A stretch of 64,000 nucleotides of DNA. Source: Legionella_C sp048541585. GTDB taxonomy: Bacteria > Pseudomonadota > Gammaproteobacteria > Legionellales > Legionellaceae. Of the stretch, positions 9,287-18,254 are shown piece after piece. A program made the translations under genes and the position numbers. The stretch is taken from assembly GCF_048541585.1 (NCBI RefSeq), contig NZ_CP183303.1, positions 1,674,001-1,738,000 of the forward strand, read 5' to 3'. How positions within the stretch are numbered: position 1 is the stretch's first letter; each line of letters begins with the position of its first letter. The notes under the pieces were generated by a model. The model had not been told where the DNA came from. It worked only from the letters and a program-made list of their open reading frames with translations, and did no database searches.

Positions 9287-11055
9287 TGAAAAAGTTTATT
9301 TTTTTAATACTTTTGCTACCCTTATGCGCAATTGCTGAAGAATCAATGCAGCAAGCTGTAGAGCCTATTAATTCGTCTATAGAACAAGTGAAAAATACAT
9401 CTATTGCCCAAGCCAAAAATACCGCTGCTTTATCTGCAACAGATTTTTCTGCCTCAACTAATAGTAACGATGACAGAAATGAGTTAGCTGATGATGAGGA
9501 AACGAATATTCATTTAAAAAATACCGTGCATATGGGTGCTGTTTTAAATCAGCAGCTTCCTGTGTTTGGTCGTAATCTATTTGGCAAACAATGTGAGCGG
9601 CTGCATCAAGCACGTTTTTTTAATCCAGAATATCGTATTACAGTCGGTGATGAAGTAAATGTACAGCTGTGGGGTGCTTATCAGTTGTCACAAAAATTAA
9701 CCGTTGATAGTCAAGGAAATATTTTTATTCCTGAAGTAGGTCCAGTTAAAGTTGAAGGCGTTGAAAATCAACGGATTAATGAAGTGATTCAGCAATATGT
9801 CAAAAATAGTTTTAAAAAAGGAGTTAATCTATATGCCGATTTAGTAACGGCACAACCAGTGCAAGTTTATGTTGCCGGTTTTGTTAATTCTCCTGGCCTT
9901 TATGATGGATTATCTTCTGACTCAGTCATTTATTTTTTATGTGCCGCTGGGGGCATTAACTTAAATGAGGGTAGTTTTCGTGATATAGCTATTATTCGCA
10001 ATGGCAAGCCACTTCGCCAGGTAGATTTATATAACTTTCTATTGCACGGTAATATTAATCCCTTTCAACTACATCAAGGCGATACCATCTTAGTTCGGGC
10101 GCAAAAATACATTGTTTCGGTCGCAGGCGATGTAAAAAGCCCTTATCAGTATGAACTACTAGAACAAGAAGTGCCTTTGGCAACACTGATGCATTTAGCT
10201 AACGTTGAGCCTACAGCAACGTATGTGCGAATTCAGCGCAACCAAGGTATTGCACCTACATTTTTATATGAACAAATCCATCAGTCAAAGCCGGTACGTA
10301 TTAAAGCTGGCGATCGTATTACTTTTGTGGCTGATAAAGAAATACAACAAACGTTAATCACTGTAAAAGGTCAAGTTAAAGGCCCACATCAATATGTAGT
10401 TAAACAAGGCACTACCTTAGGGCAATTTTTAAAAACGCTCCCTATAGCAACTAATGCCAACTTAGATAATGTACAATTGTTTCGTGACTCAGTAGCTAGG
10501 CAACAAAAAGAAGCTTTAAATGCTAATCTTTCCCGCCTACAGCGGCAAACTATGACTGGTGAAACTTTGACAGGTGATGATGCCAGGTTGCAGGTATCTC
10601 GCTCTGAGCTTATCACGAAATTCGTACGTGAAGCTAAGCAAGTAGAACCCAAAGGTCAGGTGGTTTTAGGGCCGAAAGCTCACTGGGATAATATTTTACT
10701 ACAAAATAATGATGTTATTAATATTCCGGTAAAATCATCAGTTGTCACCATTAGCGGAGATGTGGTCAATTCAATTTCCTTAACGGTTCATCCTAATTAT
10801 CGGCTTATTGACTATGTCCAATCAGCTGGAGGTTTTCAAAAAACAGCTAATCAGTCTGAGTTTTTATTAGTTAGGCAAAATGGGCAAGTTGAACTTGTTA
10901 AAAATAATTGGCATTCAAGTCAAGTAGGTTTACAAGGTGGCGACCAGCTTATTATTTTGCCTAAGGAAACTGAAAATGGTATTAAAGTCACAGGCATGAT
11001 GACTTCAATTCTTTATCAATTAGCCCTAGCTGCAAAAGTAGCCGTAAATATTTAA
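9286..11055 (+). CDS. KpsD/Wza-like polysaccharide export protein (SLBB domains)
   Basis: A 589-residue envelope protein. Residues 1-17 (KKFIFLILLLPLCAIAEE) form a Sec signal peptide, and no lipobox Cys follows, as in KpsD-type proteins. A low-complexity Ser/Thr/Asn stretch comes next. Then there is a Poly_export domain (YRITVGDEVNVQLWGAYQL, IFIPEVGPVKVEGV), followed by several SLBB repeats (VYVAGFVNSPGLYDG, VSVAGDVKSPYQYE, ITVKGQVKGPHQY, VTISGDVVNSI). It should form the periplasmic/outer-membrane channel for the polymer assembled by the upstream genes. It is translationally coupled to the KpsE-like gene. Length is close to KpsD (about 560). Confidence 0.9.
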   Translation: MKKFIFLILLLPLCAIAEESMQQAVEPINSSIEQVKNTSIAQAKNTAALSATDFSASTNSNDDRNELADDEETNIHLKNTVHMGAVLNQQLPVFGRNLFGKQCERLHQARFFNPEYRITVGDEVNVQLWGAYQLSQKLTVDSQGNIFIPEVGPVKVEGVENQRINEVIQQYVKNSFKKGVNLYADLVTAQPVQVYVAGFVNSPGLYDGLSSDSVIYFLCAAGGINLNEGSFRDIAIIRNGKPLRQVDLYNFLLHGNINPFQLHQGDTILVRAQKYIVSVAGDVKSPYQYELLEQEVPLATLMHLANVEPTATYVRIQRNQGIAPTFLYEQIHQSKPVRIKAGDRITFVADKEIQQTLITVKGQVKGPHQYVVKQGTTLGQFLKTLPIATNANLDNVQLFRDSVARQQKEALNANLSRLQRQTMTGETLTGDDARLQVSRSELITKFVREAKQVEPKGQVVLGPKAHWDNILLQNNDVINIPVKSSVVTISGDVVNSISLTVHPNYRLIDYVQSAGGFQKTANQSEFLLVRQNGQVELVKNNWHSSQVGLQGGDQLIILPKETENGIKVTGMMTSILYQLALAAKVAVNI

Positions 11056-11197
11056 GTTAATAATTTAATAAGGCTGTTTATCGTTAAAGCGAGATGAAAA
11101 ATATAAAAACTGAAACAGAAAAAATTTTAATTAAAACTTGATGACTAGGGTTGATCAGCTCAAAATAAAAGAATGGTATAATTTCTCTAAGCTTACT

Positions 11198-12622
11198 ATG
11201 CGTTTATTAAAAATCCCATTTGTTTTTATAGCGCTGTTATTATCCAATGCATTATATTCTCAGGTAACCCTACAAGAAGAAATTGATAGTTTAATTGATA
11301 AAACGCTACCATTGGCCAATGTAGGTGTCTTCGTTAAAGATTTACAAACTGGAGAAATAGTTTATCAGCGTAATGCTACTAAATTATTAAATCCAGCAAG
11401 TAATATGAAATTACTTTCTGCAGCAGCAGCTCTCTATAAACTTGGGCCAGATTATCGCTACGTTACTCAATTAGCTAAAGAAAACAATGATGTTTATCTT
11501 ATTTTTAATGGTGCACCATCGCTTACGGCTGAAAAATTACAAAGTTTAATTCTAGAACTACCTAAATTAGGTTTTGACAAAATTGCTGGTAATTTCATTA
11601 TTGATGCTTCTTTTTTCAAACCACCGTTTTATGCGCCTGGTACCTCATACGATGATTTAGGCTGGTATTATGCAGCGCCAAGTAGTGCCATTATTATTAA
11701 TGAAAATGCTATTGCTTATGATTTTAATGCTAAAGAAATTAATAAAGTTGCTGAAGTTACCTCAAAAGCAGTAGATAACCCTTTAACTATTATTAATGAA
11801 TTAACTACAGTAAATAGAGCACAAGAAAAAGAACATTGTTCACTTAATATAGAAATTTTAAAAGATAATACTCTTCGTCTTTATGGCTGTATTGCAAAAA
11901 CGGAGCAGCCTAAACGGATGATGTTAGCAATTCCTAATCCTAATTTATTTGCTGAAGGAATTATAAAGCAAACGCTGACTAAAAATGGAATTGAATTAAA
12001 AGGAAAAATTGTTTCTGGAAGTACGCCCTCTAGCGCACAAACTATTGCCAAAGTTGAATCGGATGTATTAACTAAGTTATTGGCTCATATGCTAGAAGAA
12101 TCAGATAATCTCTATGCCGATAGCATCACTAAATTATTAGCAGCGACTTTAACTGGCGAAGGTACTTATAAACAAGGTGCATACAGTATTAAAACTATTT
12201 TAACGCAACACACCCACCTGGATATGAAGCAAATAGAATTAGCAGATGGTGTGGGTACAAGGTATAATTTAATTACTCCTGAGCAACTTGTTATTTTGTT
12301 GTCTGATCTTTATCACGATGAAAAGATTGGACCTATTTTCTTAACTATCTTACCTAAAATGGGCCGCTCAGGTACGCTGAAAGATAGAATGAAAAAAACG
12401 CTTCTTGCTGGTAAAATTGCTGCTAAAACAGGTTCAATGCATGATGTATCAGCTCTCTCAGGTTATTTAGCGACACCAAATGGTAAAAAATATATTTTTG
12501 CTATCATTTCTAATGGTGTAAACACTAATATTTTAAAAGCTAAAGAATTAGAAGAAAACATTTTATTAACAATTGCTAAAGAAACAGATACAAAAAATAA
12601 CTCACCAAAGAATGATGATTAA
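11198..12622 (+). CDS. dacB: D-alanyl-D-alanine carboxypeptidase/endopeptidase (PBP4, S13 family)
   Basis: A periplasmic low-molecular-weight penicillin-binding protein. Seen: signal peptide MRLLKIPFVFIALLLSNALYS, catalytic SxxK motif as SNMK (S68, K71 with this start), the SxN motif as SDN in EESDNLYADS, and KTG in AAKTGSMHDVSALSGY near the C-terminus. It trims or cleaves D-Ala-containing cross-links in peptidoglycan. I chose ATG 11198 because the signal peptide begins exactly there. The frame is open upstream to a TTG at 11138, but neither start has a good ribosome-binding site. It is monocistronic by context, 35 bp upstream of the GST gene. Confidence 0.88.
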   Translation: MRLLKIPFVFIALLLSNALYSQVTLQEEIDSLIDKTLPLANVGVFVKDLQTGEIVYQRNATKLLNPASNMKLLSAAAALYKLGPDYRYVTQLAKENNDVYLIFNGAPSLTAEKLQSLILELPKLGFDKIAGNFIIDASFFKPPFYAPGTSYDDLGWYYAAPSSAIIINENAIAYDFNAKEINKVAEVTSKAVDNPLTIINELTTVNRAQEKEHCSLNIEILKDNTLRLYGCIAKTEQPKRMMLAIPNPNLFAEGIIKQTLTKNGIELKGKIVSGSTPSSAQTIAKVESDVLTKLLAHMLEESDNLYADSITKLLAATLTGEGTYKQGAYSIKTILTQHTHLDMKQIELADGVGTRYNLITPEQLVILLSDLYHDEKIGPIFLTILPKMGRSGTLKDRMKKTLLAGKIAAKTGSMHDVSALSGYLATPNGKKYIFAIISNGVNTNILKAKELEENILLTIAKETDTKNNSPKNDD

Positions 12623-12656
12623 TTTTTTAACATTATGATTTCAACAAGGAGAAAGA

Positions 12657-13268
12657 ATGAAGCTTTATTACACTAAAGGGGCTTGTTCATTAGTTGAGCG
12701 AATTATTATTAATGAGCTTGGAGTAAATGCCCAATATGAGTCAGTTAATCTTAAAACAAAAGAAACTGAAACGGGTAAAGACTTTCTAGCAATTAATCCT
12801 AAAGGTGCGGTACCTGCTTTAGAATTAGATAACGGCGAAGTCCTTACTGAAAATGCAGTATTACTACAATACCTTGCTGATAAAGCTCAAGCTACAACGC
12901 TTTTGCCTGCTATGGGTGATATTAAACGCTATCGAGTTTTAGAATGGGTTAATTATATTACTACAGAAGTACATAAAAGCTTTGGCGCCTTGTTTAATCC
13001 TAATTTAGCAGAACAAGTAAAAAATGACATCTTTAAACCACTTATAAAATCCAAGTTTTCTTTCATAAATCAACATATAGGACGACCTTATTTAATAGAT
13101 AATCATTTTACTATTGCTGATGCTTATTTATTTGTCATGTTAATGTGGGCAAGGAATTTTAAAATTGATTTAACTGAATGGGAAAATCTAAACCATTTCG
13201 CAAAAGAATTAAGCCAACATAAGGCGGTTAAAAAATCACTACAGGAAGAGGGTTTAGAAGCCTTTTAA
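12657..13268 (+). CDS. Glutathione S-transferase (beta-class-like)
   Basis: A 203-residue GST. Seen: thioredoxin-like N-domain starting MKLYYTKGACSLVERII, with the Cys-Ser pair used by bacterial beta-class GSTs, the cis-Pro region GAVPALELDNGEVLTENAVLLQYLAD, and an all-helical C-domain with HFTIADAYLFVML. It conjugates or reduces electrophiles with glutathione in the cytoplasm. The start has an AAGGAG site 8 bp upstream. A perfect palindrome follows the stop and probably ends the transcript. Length matches E. coli GstA (201). Confidence 0.9.
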   Translation: MKLYYTKGACSLVERIIINELGVNAQYESVNLKTKETETGKDFLAINPKGAVPALELDNGEVLTENAVLLQYLADKAQATTLLPAMGDIKRYRVLEWVNYITTEVHKSFGALFNPNLAEQVKNDIFKPLIKSKFSFINQHIGRPYLIDNHFTIADAYLFVMLMWARNFKIDLTEWENLNHFAKELSQHKAVKKSLQEEGLEAF

Positions 13269-13270
13269 TT

Positions 13271-13296
13271 AAATAGCCTATGTACATAGGCTATTT
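13271..13296 (+). terminator. Perfect 26-bp palindrome after the GST gene
   Basis: AAATAGCCTATGT and its exact reverse complement are joined back to back, 3 bp after the GST stop codon. It can form a stable hairpin. The T-run is weak (TTTAGTAAATT), so it is terminator-like rather than a textbook terminator. Confidence 0.6.
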
Positions 13297-13398
13297 AGTA
13301 AATTAAAGCTTACTTTTAGTAATAAAGCACTTCGATAATTTTAAATTATAATATAGTTTTTTATATTGATATGCATATCTGCTATTAATCAAGATTAA

Positions 13399-13581
13399 AA
13401 TCTAATTTATGTCTTTTTAAGAACGACAATTTTATTTAAAGAAAATTTAGCACATTACCATATTGTCGATAAGAATTTACAAGAGGTAATATGCGAGCAG
13501 CTTAATTCCGACGATATACAAACCATTAACTATGCTTATTTAGAGCGCAACGGTAAAATTACTTTTATAAAAAATTTATAA
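13399..13581 (+). pseudogene. Remnant of a DUF421/YetF-type membrane protein C-terminus
   Basis: In the 466-bp gap between the GST and proB genes, one frame is open from 13399 to the TAA at 13579-13581. It encodes LQEVICEQLNSDDIQTINYAY followed by LERNGKITFIKNL. This resembles the tail of DUF421 (YetF) proteins, where an HHEDLxxxLRxxG-type helix is followed by a hydrophobic strand and LExNGxISVIxK. There is no start codon or transmembrane part upstream in frame, so it looks like a decayed 3' fragment. The rest of the gap is AT-rich, without features other than the terminator palindrome and one copy of the TTTAGCACATTA repeat. Confidence 0.5.
13446..13459. repeat. Dispersed 14-bp repeat TTTAGCACATTACC (copy 1)
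   Basis: The same 12-base core TTTAGCACATTA occurs at 16260 and 18189, each time outside intact genes. This copy lies inside the degraded YetF-like remnant. See the other copies. Confidence 0.5.
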
Positions 13582-13734
13582 ATTTCAAATAATTACTATA
13601 TTAGTTTGCTTTAAATGATTTGACTGATTAAAATATTTGCAAATTAATACTATATATTAAATTAATTTAAATCTAATAGGATTTCTATAATTAAAGGAGT
13701 ATTAACCAATATAACCTAATTAACTTCACGATTA

Positions 13735-14811
13735 ATGTTTATGAAAATAGTGATTAAAGTTGGCACGCAAAGTATTCTAAAAGAAGATGGTAGCCCCATT
13801 GAACCGTTACTTAAGAAACTTGTAAAGCAAATAGTTTTGTTATTACAAGCTAATCATCATGTCATTTTAGTAAGTTCAGGTGCCGTTGGATCAGGCCGAA
13901 AAGTAGCAAGCACTTTTTTACAAAAGCCCCATAACAATACTGTAGGTGAAAAACAATTACTAGCATCAATAGGGCAGCCTGAATTAATAAATATTTACTC
14001 TGCCTTATTTAAAACCGAGAATATTCTTGTTTCTCAACTTCTACTTACTAAACAAGATTTTCAAACTCGACAACATTATTTAAATATAGCGCGCTTACTG
14101 TCTGAATTATTAAAGTATCAAAATATTATTCCTATAATTAATGAAAATGATTCTGTAGCTATTGAAGAGTTAATGTTTACGGATAATGATGAGTTAGCAG
14201 GCCTTATTGCCGCTCAAGTTAATGCTGATTATTTGCTTCTTTTAACCAATGTTGATGGCGTGTTTACAGGTGATCCCAAACATCCTGAGGCAAAGTTAAT
14301 TGATGTGATTGATCCTAATGATAGCTGGCCTATCATAACAGCAGCTAAATCAGCTCTAGGACGCGGTGGGATGTTAGCGAAATTAACTACAGCCCGTAAG
14401 ATGTCAACTTTGGGTATACAAACAACCATTGCCAATATTAATACAAAAGATGTCATTACGAGAATTATTAATCATGAAAAAGTTGGTACCACCATTCTTG
14501 CCACGAAAAAGACATCTAATATAAAAAGATGGCTAGCTCTTCATAATAAAAAACAATTGCCTGGTATTATTATCAATAACAATTTACTTAATTTGCTTAA
14601 AGAAAATAATCGGGTGTTAAGCATACTTCCAGTAGGCATTGTAAGTTATGTTGGTGAATGGCAGCGAGGTGATTTAATTGATATTTTAGACATTGAAAGT
14701 AAGAGAATAGGGGTAGGCCTTGCTCGTTATGATCAAAAACGCTTAGATGAATATATAGGTGAAAAAAATAAGCCAGCTTTTATTCATTATGACTATTTAC
14801 ACATTTTATAG
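13735..14811 (+). CDS. proB: Glutamate 5-kinase
   Basis: The first enzyme of proline synthesis, phosphorylating glutamate with ATP. 358 residues, like E. coli ProB (367). Seen: KIVIKVGTQSIL at the start of the amino-acid-kinase domain, VSSGAVGSGRK, IPIINENDSVAIEEL, DNDELAGLIAAQ, LLLLTNVDGVFTGDP and GRGGMLAKLTTARK. A C-terminal region matches the PUA part (LPVGIVSYVGEWQRGDLIDI). Two in-frame ATG codons (13735 and 13741) are possible. The only good Shine-Dalgarno-like sequence (AAAGGAG) lies about 40 bp upstream, which is unusual. proA starts 9 bp after the stop, forming a proBA operon. Confidence 0.95.
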   Translation: MFMKIVIKVGTQSILKEDGSPIEPLLKKLVKQIVLLLQANHHVILVSSGAVGSGRKVASTFLQKPHNNTVGEKQLLASIGQPELINIYSALFKTENILVSQLLLTKQDFQTRQHYLNIARLLSELLKYQNIIPIINENDSVAIEELMFTDNDELAGLIAAQVNADYLLLLTNVDGVFTGDPKHPEAKLIDVIDPNDSWPIITAAKSALGRGGMLAKLTTARKMSTLGIQTTIANINTKDVITRIINHEKVGTTILATKKTSNIKRWLALHNKKQLPGIIINNNLLNLLKENNRVLSILPVGIVSYVGEWQRGDLIDILDIESKRIGVGLARYDQKRLDEYIGEKNKPAFIHYDYLHIL

Positions 14812-14820
14812 TGAAATGAT

Positions 14821-16080
14821 ATGAACATGAACTCGGAAATCATTGCAAATTTAAAAGCCACAAAGCATGCCTCTTATGACCTTGCTAATTTAAATCCTTT
14901 AGTAAGAGCCGATGTACTAAAAAAATTAGCAAAGAATTTAAGAACAGCTAGTGATAAAATAATTTTAGAAAATAAAAAAGATTTAGCACTAATGGATAAG
15001 GCTGATCCTAAATATGATCGTTTACTTCTAAATCATGAAAGAATTGCTGTAATAGCTGATGAAATAGAGGCTGTAGCAGAGTTAGACAATCCTTTAAATA
15101 AAGTAATCAGTGAAAATAAACGACCCAATGGTCTATTAATTCAGAAAGTGACCGTACCTATTGGTGTGATTTTAGTAATCTATGAATCAAGGCCGAATGT
15201 TACAATCGATGTTTTTAGTTTATGTTTTAAAACTGGAAATGCTTGTGTATTAAAGGGAGGAAAAGAGGCTTTTTATTCCAATCAATGTTTAGTTTCTCTA
15301 ATTAAAGCAGTCTTAACGGAGTTTAATTTAAATCCTAATTTTATTTATCTATTACCTCCAGAACGTGAATTAACTTTGTCTATATTAAAAGCTAATGACT
15401 ATATTGATTTATGTATCCCTCGAGGTAGCCAATCCTTAATAAACTTTGTTAGAGAAAACGCTCGTGTGCCAATAATAGAAACAGGGGCGGGGATAGTCCA
15501 TACTTATTTCGATAAAAGTGGTGATTTAGAAAAAGGGCAGGCTCTTATTTATAATGCTAAAACTAGACGAGTCAGTGTATGTAATGCCTTAGATACCTTA
15601 GTGATTCACCAAGAAAGGCTTGCTGACCTATTTGAATTAGTAAAACCGTTAGCTAATAAAAATGTCAAAATTTATGCTGATAAACTTAGCTATCAAGTTT
15701 TAATTAACTACTATCCTGATAAACTTTTATTTGCTGCTGAAGAAGAAAACTTTGGTCAGGAATATTTAGATTATAAGCTCTCTATTAAAACAGTCCATAA
15801 CTTTAAAGAAGCTGTAGAACATATCCAAAAATATACTTCTCATCATAGTGAGGCTATCGTTACTGAAGACAAAAATGTCAGCCAACAATTCTTATTAGAA
15901 GTCGACGCAGCAGTGGTCTATGTAAATGCTTCAACAGCCTTTACCGACGGTGGTCAATTTGGTTTAGGTGCCGAAATTGGTATTAGCACACAAAAAATTC
16001 ATGCCCGCGGCCCTATGGGACTTGAGGCTTTAACCAGTTATAAATGGTTAGTTTATGGCGATGGGCAAACACGGGCTTAA
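14821..16080 (+). CDS. proA: Glutamate-5-semialdehyde dehydrogenase (gamma-glutamyl phosphate reductase)
   Basis: The second enzyme of proline synthesis, reducing gamma-glutamyl phosphate with NADPH in the cytoplasm. 419 residues, the usual length. Seen: VPIGVILVIYESRPNVTIDVFSLC, CVLKGGKEA, the ETGAGIVHTYFD segment, the catalytic cysteine in NAKTRRVSVCNALDTLV, VNASTAFTDGGQFGLGAEIGIST and HARGPMGLEALTSYKW. It lies 9 bp after proB in the same operon. The two ATGs at 14821 and 14827 are both possible starts. Confidence 0.96.
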   Translation: MNMNSEIIANLKATKHASYDLANLNPLVRADVLKKLAKNLRTASDKIILENKKDLALMDKADPKYDRLLLNHERIAVIADEIEAVAELDNPLNKVISENKRPNGLLIQKVTVPIGVILVIYESRPNVTIDVFSLCFKTGNACVLKGGKEAFYSNQCLVSLIKAVLTEFNLNPNFIYLLPPERELTLSILKANDYIDLCIPRGSQSLINFVRENARVPIIETGAGIVHTYFDKSGDLEKGQALIYNAKTRRVSVCNALDTLVIHQERLADLFELVKPLANKNVKIYADKLSYQVLINYYPDKLLFAAEEENFGQEYLDYKLSIKTVHNFKEAVEHIQKYTSHHSEAIVTEDKNVSQQFLLEVDAAVVYVNASTAFTDGGQFGLGAEIGISTQKIHARGPMGLEALTSYKWLVYGDGQTRA

Positions 16081-16442
16081 AGTAGTTAATTTGGGGACCA
16101 CTTGCACCTTATAACAAAGTGATAAGTTGTAGCAACTTGTATATAAATGAATTAAGGTAGGCTAAGCCTTGGCCCAACATTTACCTGCTTTAGATCTTAC
16201 CTAGGTTTCAAATCATTATCTTAATTGAATACTTAGAATTGACTATTTCTCTATTATTTTTTAGCACATTACCCATGACTATCGCTTTAAAAAATTATAT
16301 TTATTTAACTATTATTGCTATAAACAATTATAGAGTAATACCTAAATTTAACCTTAAATTTAACTCTTTGTATATTATAAGAAATTGACAAAGTGACCAG
16401 TGTTGATCATAATGTGCCCGCCATTTTAGCAAGGGAGAAATA
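16081..16442. other. Noncoding gap between proA and the 16443 gene
   Basis: 362 bp without a supportable gene. It holds a short inverted repeat AAGTTG-TAG-CAACTT at about 16127-16141, which could weakly end the proBA transcript, and a second copy of the TTTAGCACATTACC repeat. An AAGGGAGAAATA ribosome-binding region lies just before 16443. No clear sigma70 promoter was recognised. Confidence 0.5.
16260..16273. repeat. Dispersed 14-bp repeat TTTAGCACATTACC (copy 2)
   Basis: Identical over 14 bases to the copy at 13446. It sits about 170 bp upstream of the hypothetical gene at 16443. Flanking sequence is not shared with the other copies. Confidence 0.5.
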
Positions 16443-17132
16443 ATGAAAATTGTAGGTAAAATTGAATTAATTGAAACAGAAGGCCGAACAGGCAAGTCGG
16501 TAAAAAAAATTCCAAATGATTATTTTCTAGCACTCAAAATTACAGAAATCGATAGTAAACCTATTTCTACTGTAAAAAGTACTTTTGAAGCTTTAAAACC
16601 AAGTTTTCCTGTAATTAAAGTTAATGATGAAGATGTTGGTAATCTCTTTGAAACTTATAAATTAGCACCTGGTATGACAGATGTCTGCCATCTTTCACTC
16701 GCTTACTTTGTTGATTTCCGTAAAGATAGAAATCCAGAAAATGATCTTGATCAAGAGAAAGTTGATACAGCATATGAAGAATTAGATGGTAAAGTCATTT
16801 CTTTTGAAATCAACAACGATTGTGCTTTTCAAATAGTTTCTACTAGCAAAGAATACAAACATATTAATACTAAGGCTGATGTTACTTACGCATCTATGGT
16901 TGGTAATGGTCGAGATACAATACTAAACCTTTTACCAAGCCAAGCCACGCAAAATGAACTTGGACAAATACTTGCTTGTGTATTTGGTTCTAATTTTAAG
17001 CTTAGGAACTCTTTGAAAATAGAAATTCCATTTCATGTAACCATTGCCGAAACTAATAAATTAAATTTAAAGCTTGCCAATGTTAATAATCCTTCAGAAA
17101 AACTTAATGAAAATAGTACCTTAACAGTATAA
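16443..17132 (+). CDS. Hypothetical protein, 229 residues
   Basis: A gene I do not recognise. It has a good AAGGGAG site just upstream of ATG. The protein is soluble, with no signal peptide or membrane segment, and has an alternating strand-like pattern (for example VGKIELIETEGRTGKS, ISFEINNDCAFQIVS, LKIEIPFHVTIAETNKLNLKLAN) suggesting a mostly beta fold. It is acidic and Lys-rich. It stands alone between proA and the reverse-strand DUF2269 gene. After the stop, an imperfect hairpin (TTAG.CCTAG/CTAGG.CCTAA, about 17147-17176) followed by AATTTTC may terminate it. Confidence 0.6.
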   Translation: MKIVGKIELIETEGRTGKSVKKIPNDYFLALKITEIDSKPISTVKSTFEALKPSFPVIKVNDEDVGNLFETYKLAPGMTDVCHLSLAYFVDFRKDRNPENDLDQEKVDTAYEELDGKVISFEINNDCAFQIVSTSKEYKHINTKADVTYASMVGNGRDTILNLLPSQATQNELGQILACVFGSNFKLRNSLKIEIPFHVTIAETNKLNLKLANVNNPSEKLNENSTLTV

Positions 17133-17252
17133 TAACTTGGCAACTTAGCCTAGTCTATTTAAGAAAGTCTAGGCCTAATTTTCGTTCGTCAATATATTAT
17201 TTTTATCACTTTGATTGCGAATAAATTATTTAAAGGATAATCACTACTTGAC

Positions 17253-17729
17253 TTATTGCCATGGAATCGCTTTTGCAACCATTAAATAAAAAATGAATAT
17301 TAGGCCTAAAAAAGCTGGAAAACCAAAGAGAAACCAAATATTAAATAGCGTATGAAATTTTTTTGGTAAAGCAGAGTTAGACTGTAGACAATCGGCTAGA
17401 ATATTTCGGAGTTTAATTTGAATCCAGACAACAGGTAACCAAAAGCAACCAATTAATATATATAAAGTATAAGTTGCTAAAAGCCAAGGTGAATTCCAAG
17501 GATAACCAATAAGCCAAATTAACCAAATACCCGTCAACGGCTGTATGATTACTGCCGGTGTAGTAAAAATAAAATCGGCTAAAACTGTATTACGAATAGC
17601 ATAGTATTTTTCTTGAAGGCTATTAGTGTATTTCGAGCGAAACATAAAAAAGGCAATACCCATACCCGTACCAAATAGTATAGTTGAACTAATAATATGA
17701 ATAGTTTTAGCTAAAAGGTAGGCATTCAT
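17253..17729 (-). CDS. DUF2269-family integral membrane protein
   Basis: 158 residues with four likely transmembrane helices: AKTIHIISSTILFGTGMGIAF, DFIFTTPAVIIQPLTGIWLIWL, LLATYTLYILIGCFWLPVVW and IWFLFGFPAFLGLIFIFYLMVA. The KTIHIISSTILFGTGMG start, the TPAVIIQPLTGIWL segment and the GFPAF near the C-terminus are the pattern of DUF2269 proteins. Function is unknown. It lies in the inner membrane and is divergent from csaA with 74 bp between them. Confidence 0.75.
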   Translation of the reverse strand: MNAYLLAKTIHIISSTILFGTGMGIAFFMFRSKYTNSLQEKYYAIRNTVLADFIFTTPAVIIQPLTGIWLIWLIGYPWNSPWLLATYTLYILIGCFWLPVVWIQIKLRNILADCLQSNSALPKKFHTLFNIWFLFGFPAFLGLIFIFYLMVAKAIPWQ

Positions 17730-17803
17730 ATAAAAATAGAAATAGTTATAATAGCTTGCAGAATAAATTTTACTATAAAAACGTTTAAATAGGGTAGGGC
17801 GAG

Positions 17804-18139
17804 ATGATTATAAGTTATGCTGATTTTGAAAAAGTAGATTTACGCTCAGGAACAATTATTAAAGCTGAATTGTTTCCACGTACTAAAAAGCCTGCTTATA
17901 AAATATGGGCAGACTTTGGCGCTGAACTAGGAATTTTACAGACATCAGCTCAAGTGACAGTCCATTACACACCAGAATCATTAATAGGGCGAAAGATAAT
18001 AGGATGTGTAAATTTAGGAGAGAAAAATATTGCCGGTTTTACATCACAATTTTTATTAGTCGGTTTTTCCGATGCACAAGGAGCAATATGTCTAGCTACA
18101 GTTGACTCTATAATTCCAAACGGGCAAAAACTTCACTAA
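17804..18139 (+). CDS. csaA: CsaA-like tRNA-binding/secretion chaperone domain protein
   Basis: A 111-residue single OB-fold protein of the tRNA_bind family. Seen: FEKVDLRSGTIIKAELFPRTKKPAYKIWADFG, the LIGRKIIGCVNLGEKNIAGFTSQFLLVGF core and the terminal IIPNGQKLH. These are CsaA hallmarks and the length matches (about 110). CsaA is described as a dimer with export-chaperone activity and tRNA affinity. It converges on thrC, with about 115 bp between the stops that contain a copy of the TTTAGCACATTA repeat. Confidence 0.88.
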   Translation: MIISYADFEKVDLRSGTIIKAELFPRTKKPAYKIWADFGAELGILQTSAQVTVHYTPESLIGRKIIGCVNLGEKNIAGFTSQFLLVGFSDAQGAICLATVDSIIPNGQKLH

Positions 18140-18188
18140 AAAACAAATTAATCATCATGAAACTAGAGTTACCTTTAATAAATTATAT

Positions 18189-18202
18189 TTTAGCACATTA
18201 TC
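18189..18202. repeat. Dispersed repeat TTTAGCACATTATC (copy 3)
   Basis: Shares the 12-base TTTAGCACATTA core, with one change in the last two bases. It lies between the convergent csaA and thrC genes. Confidence 0.45.
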
Positions 18203-18254
18203 AAATTTTATAAATTCAGGGTATCAAGATTCAAAATCATTCAAAATTTTAAAA

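Noticed and set aside
16124..16144. Possible Ter-like site GATAAGTTGTAGCAACTTGTA
   Set aside because: It shares only a few bases with the E. coli Ter core and is a symmetric inverted repeat, unlike the asymmetric Ter sites.
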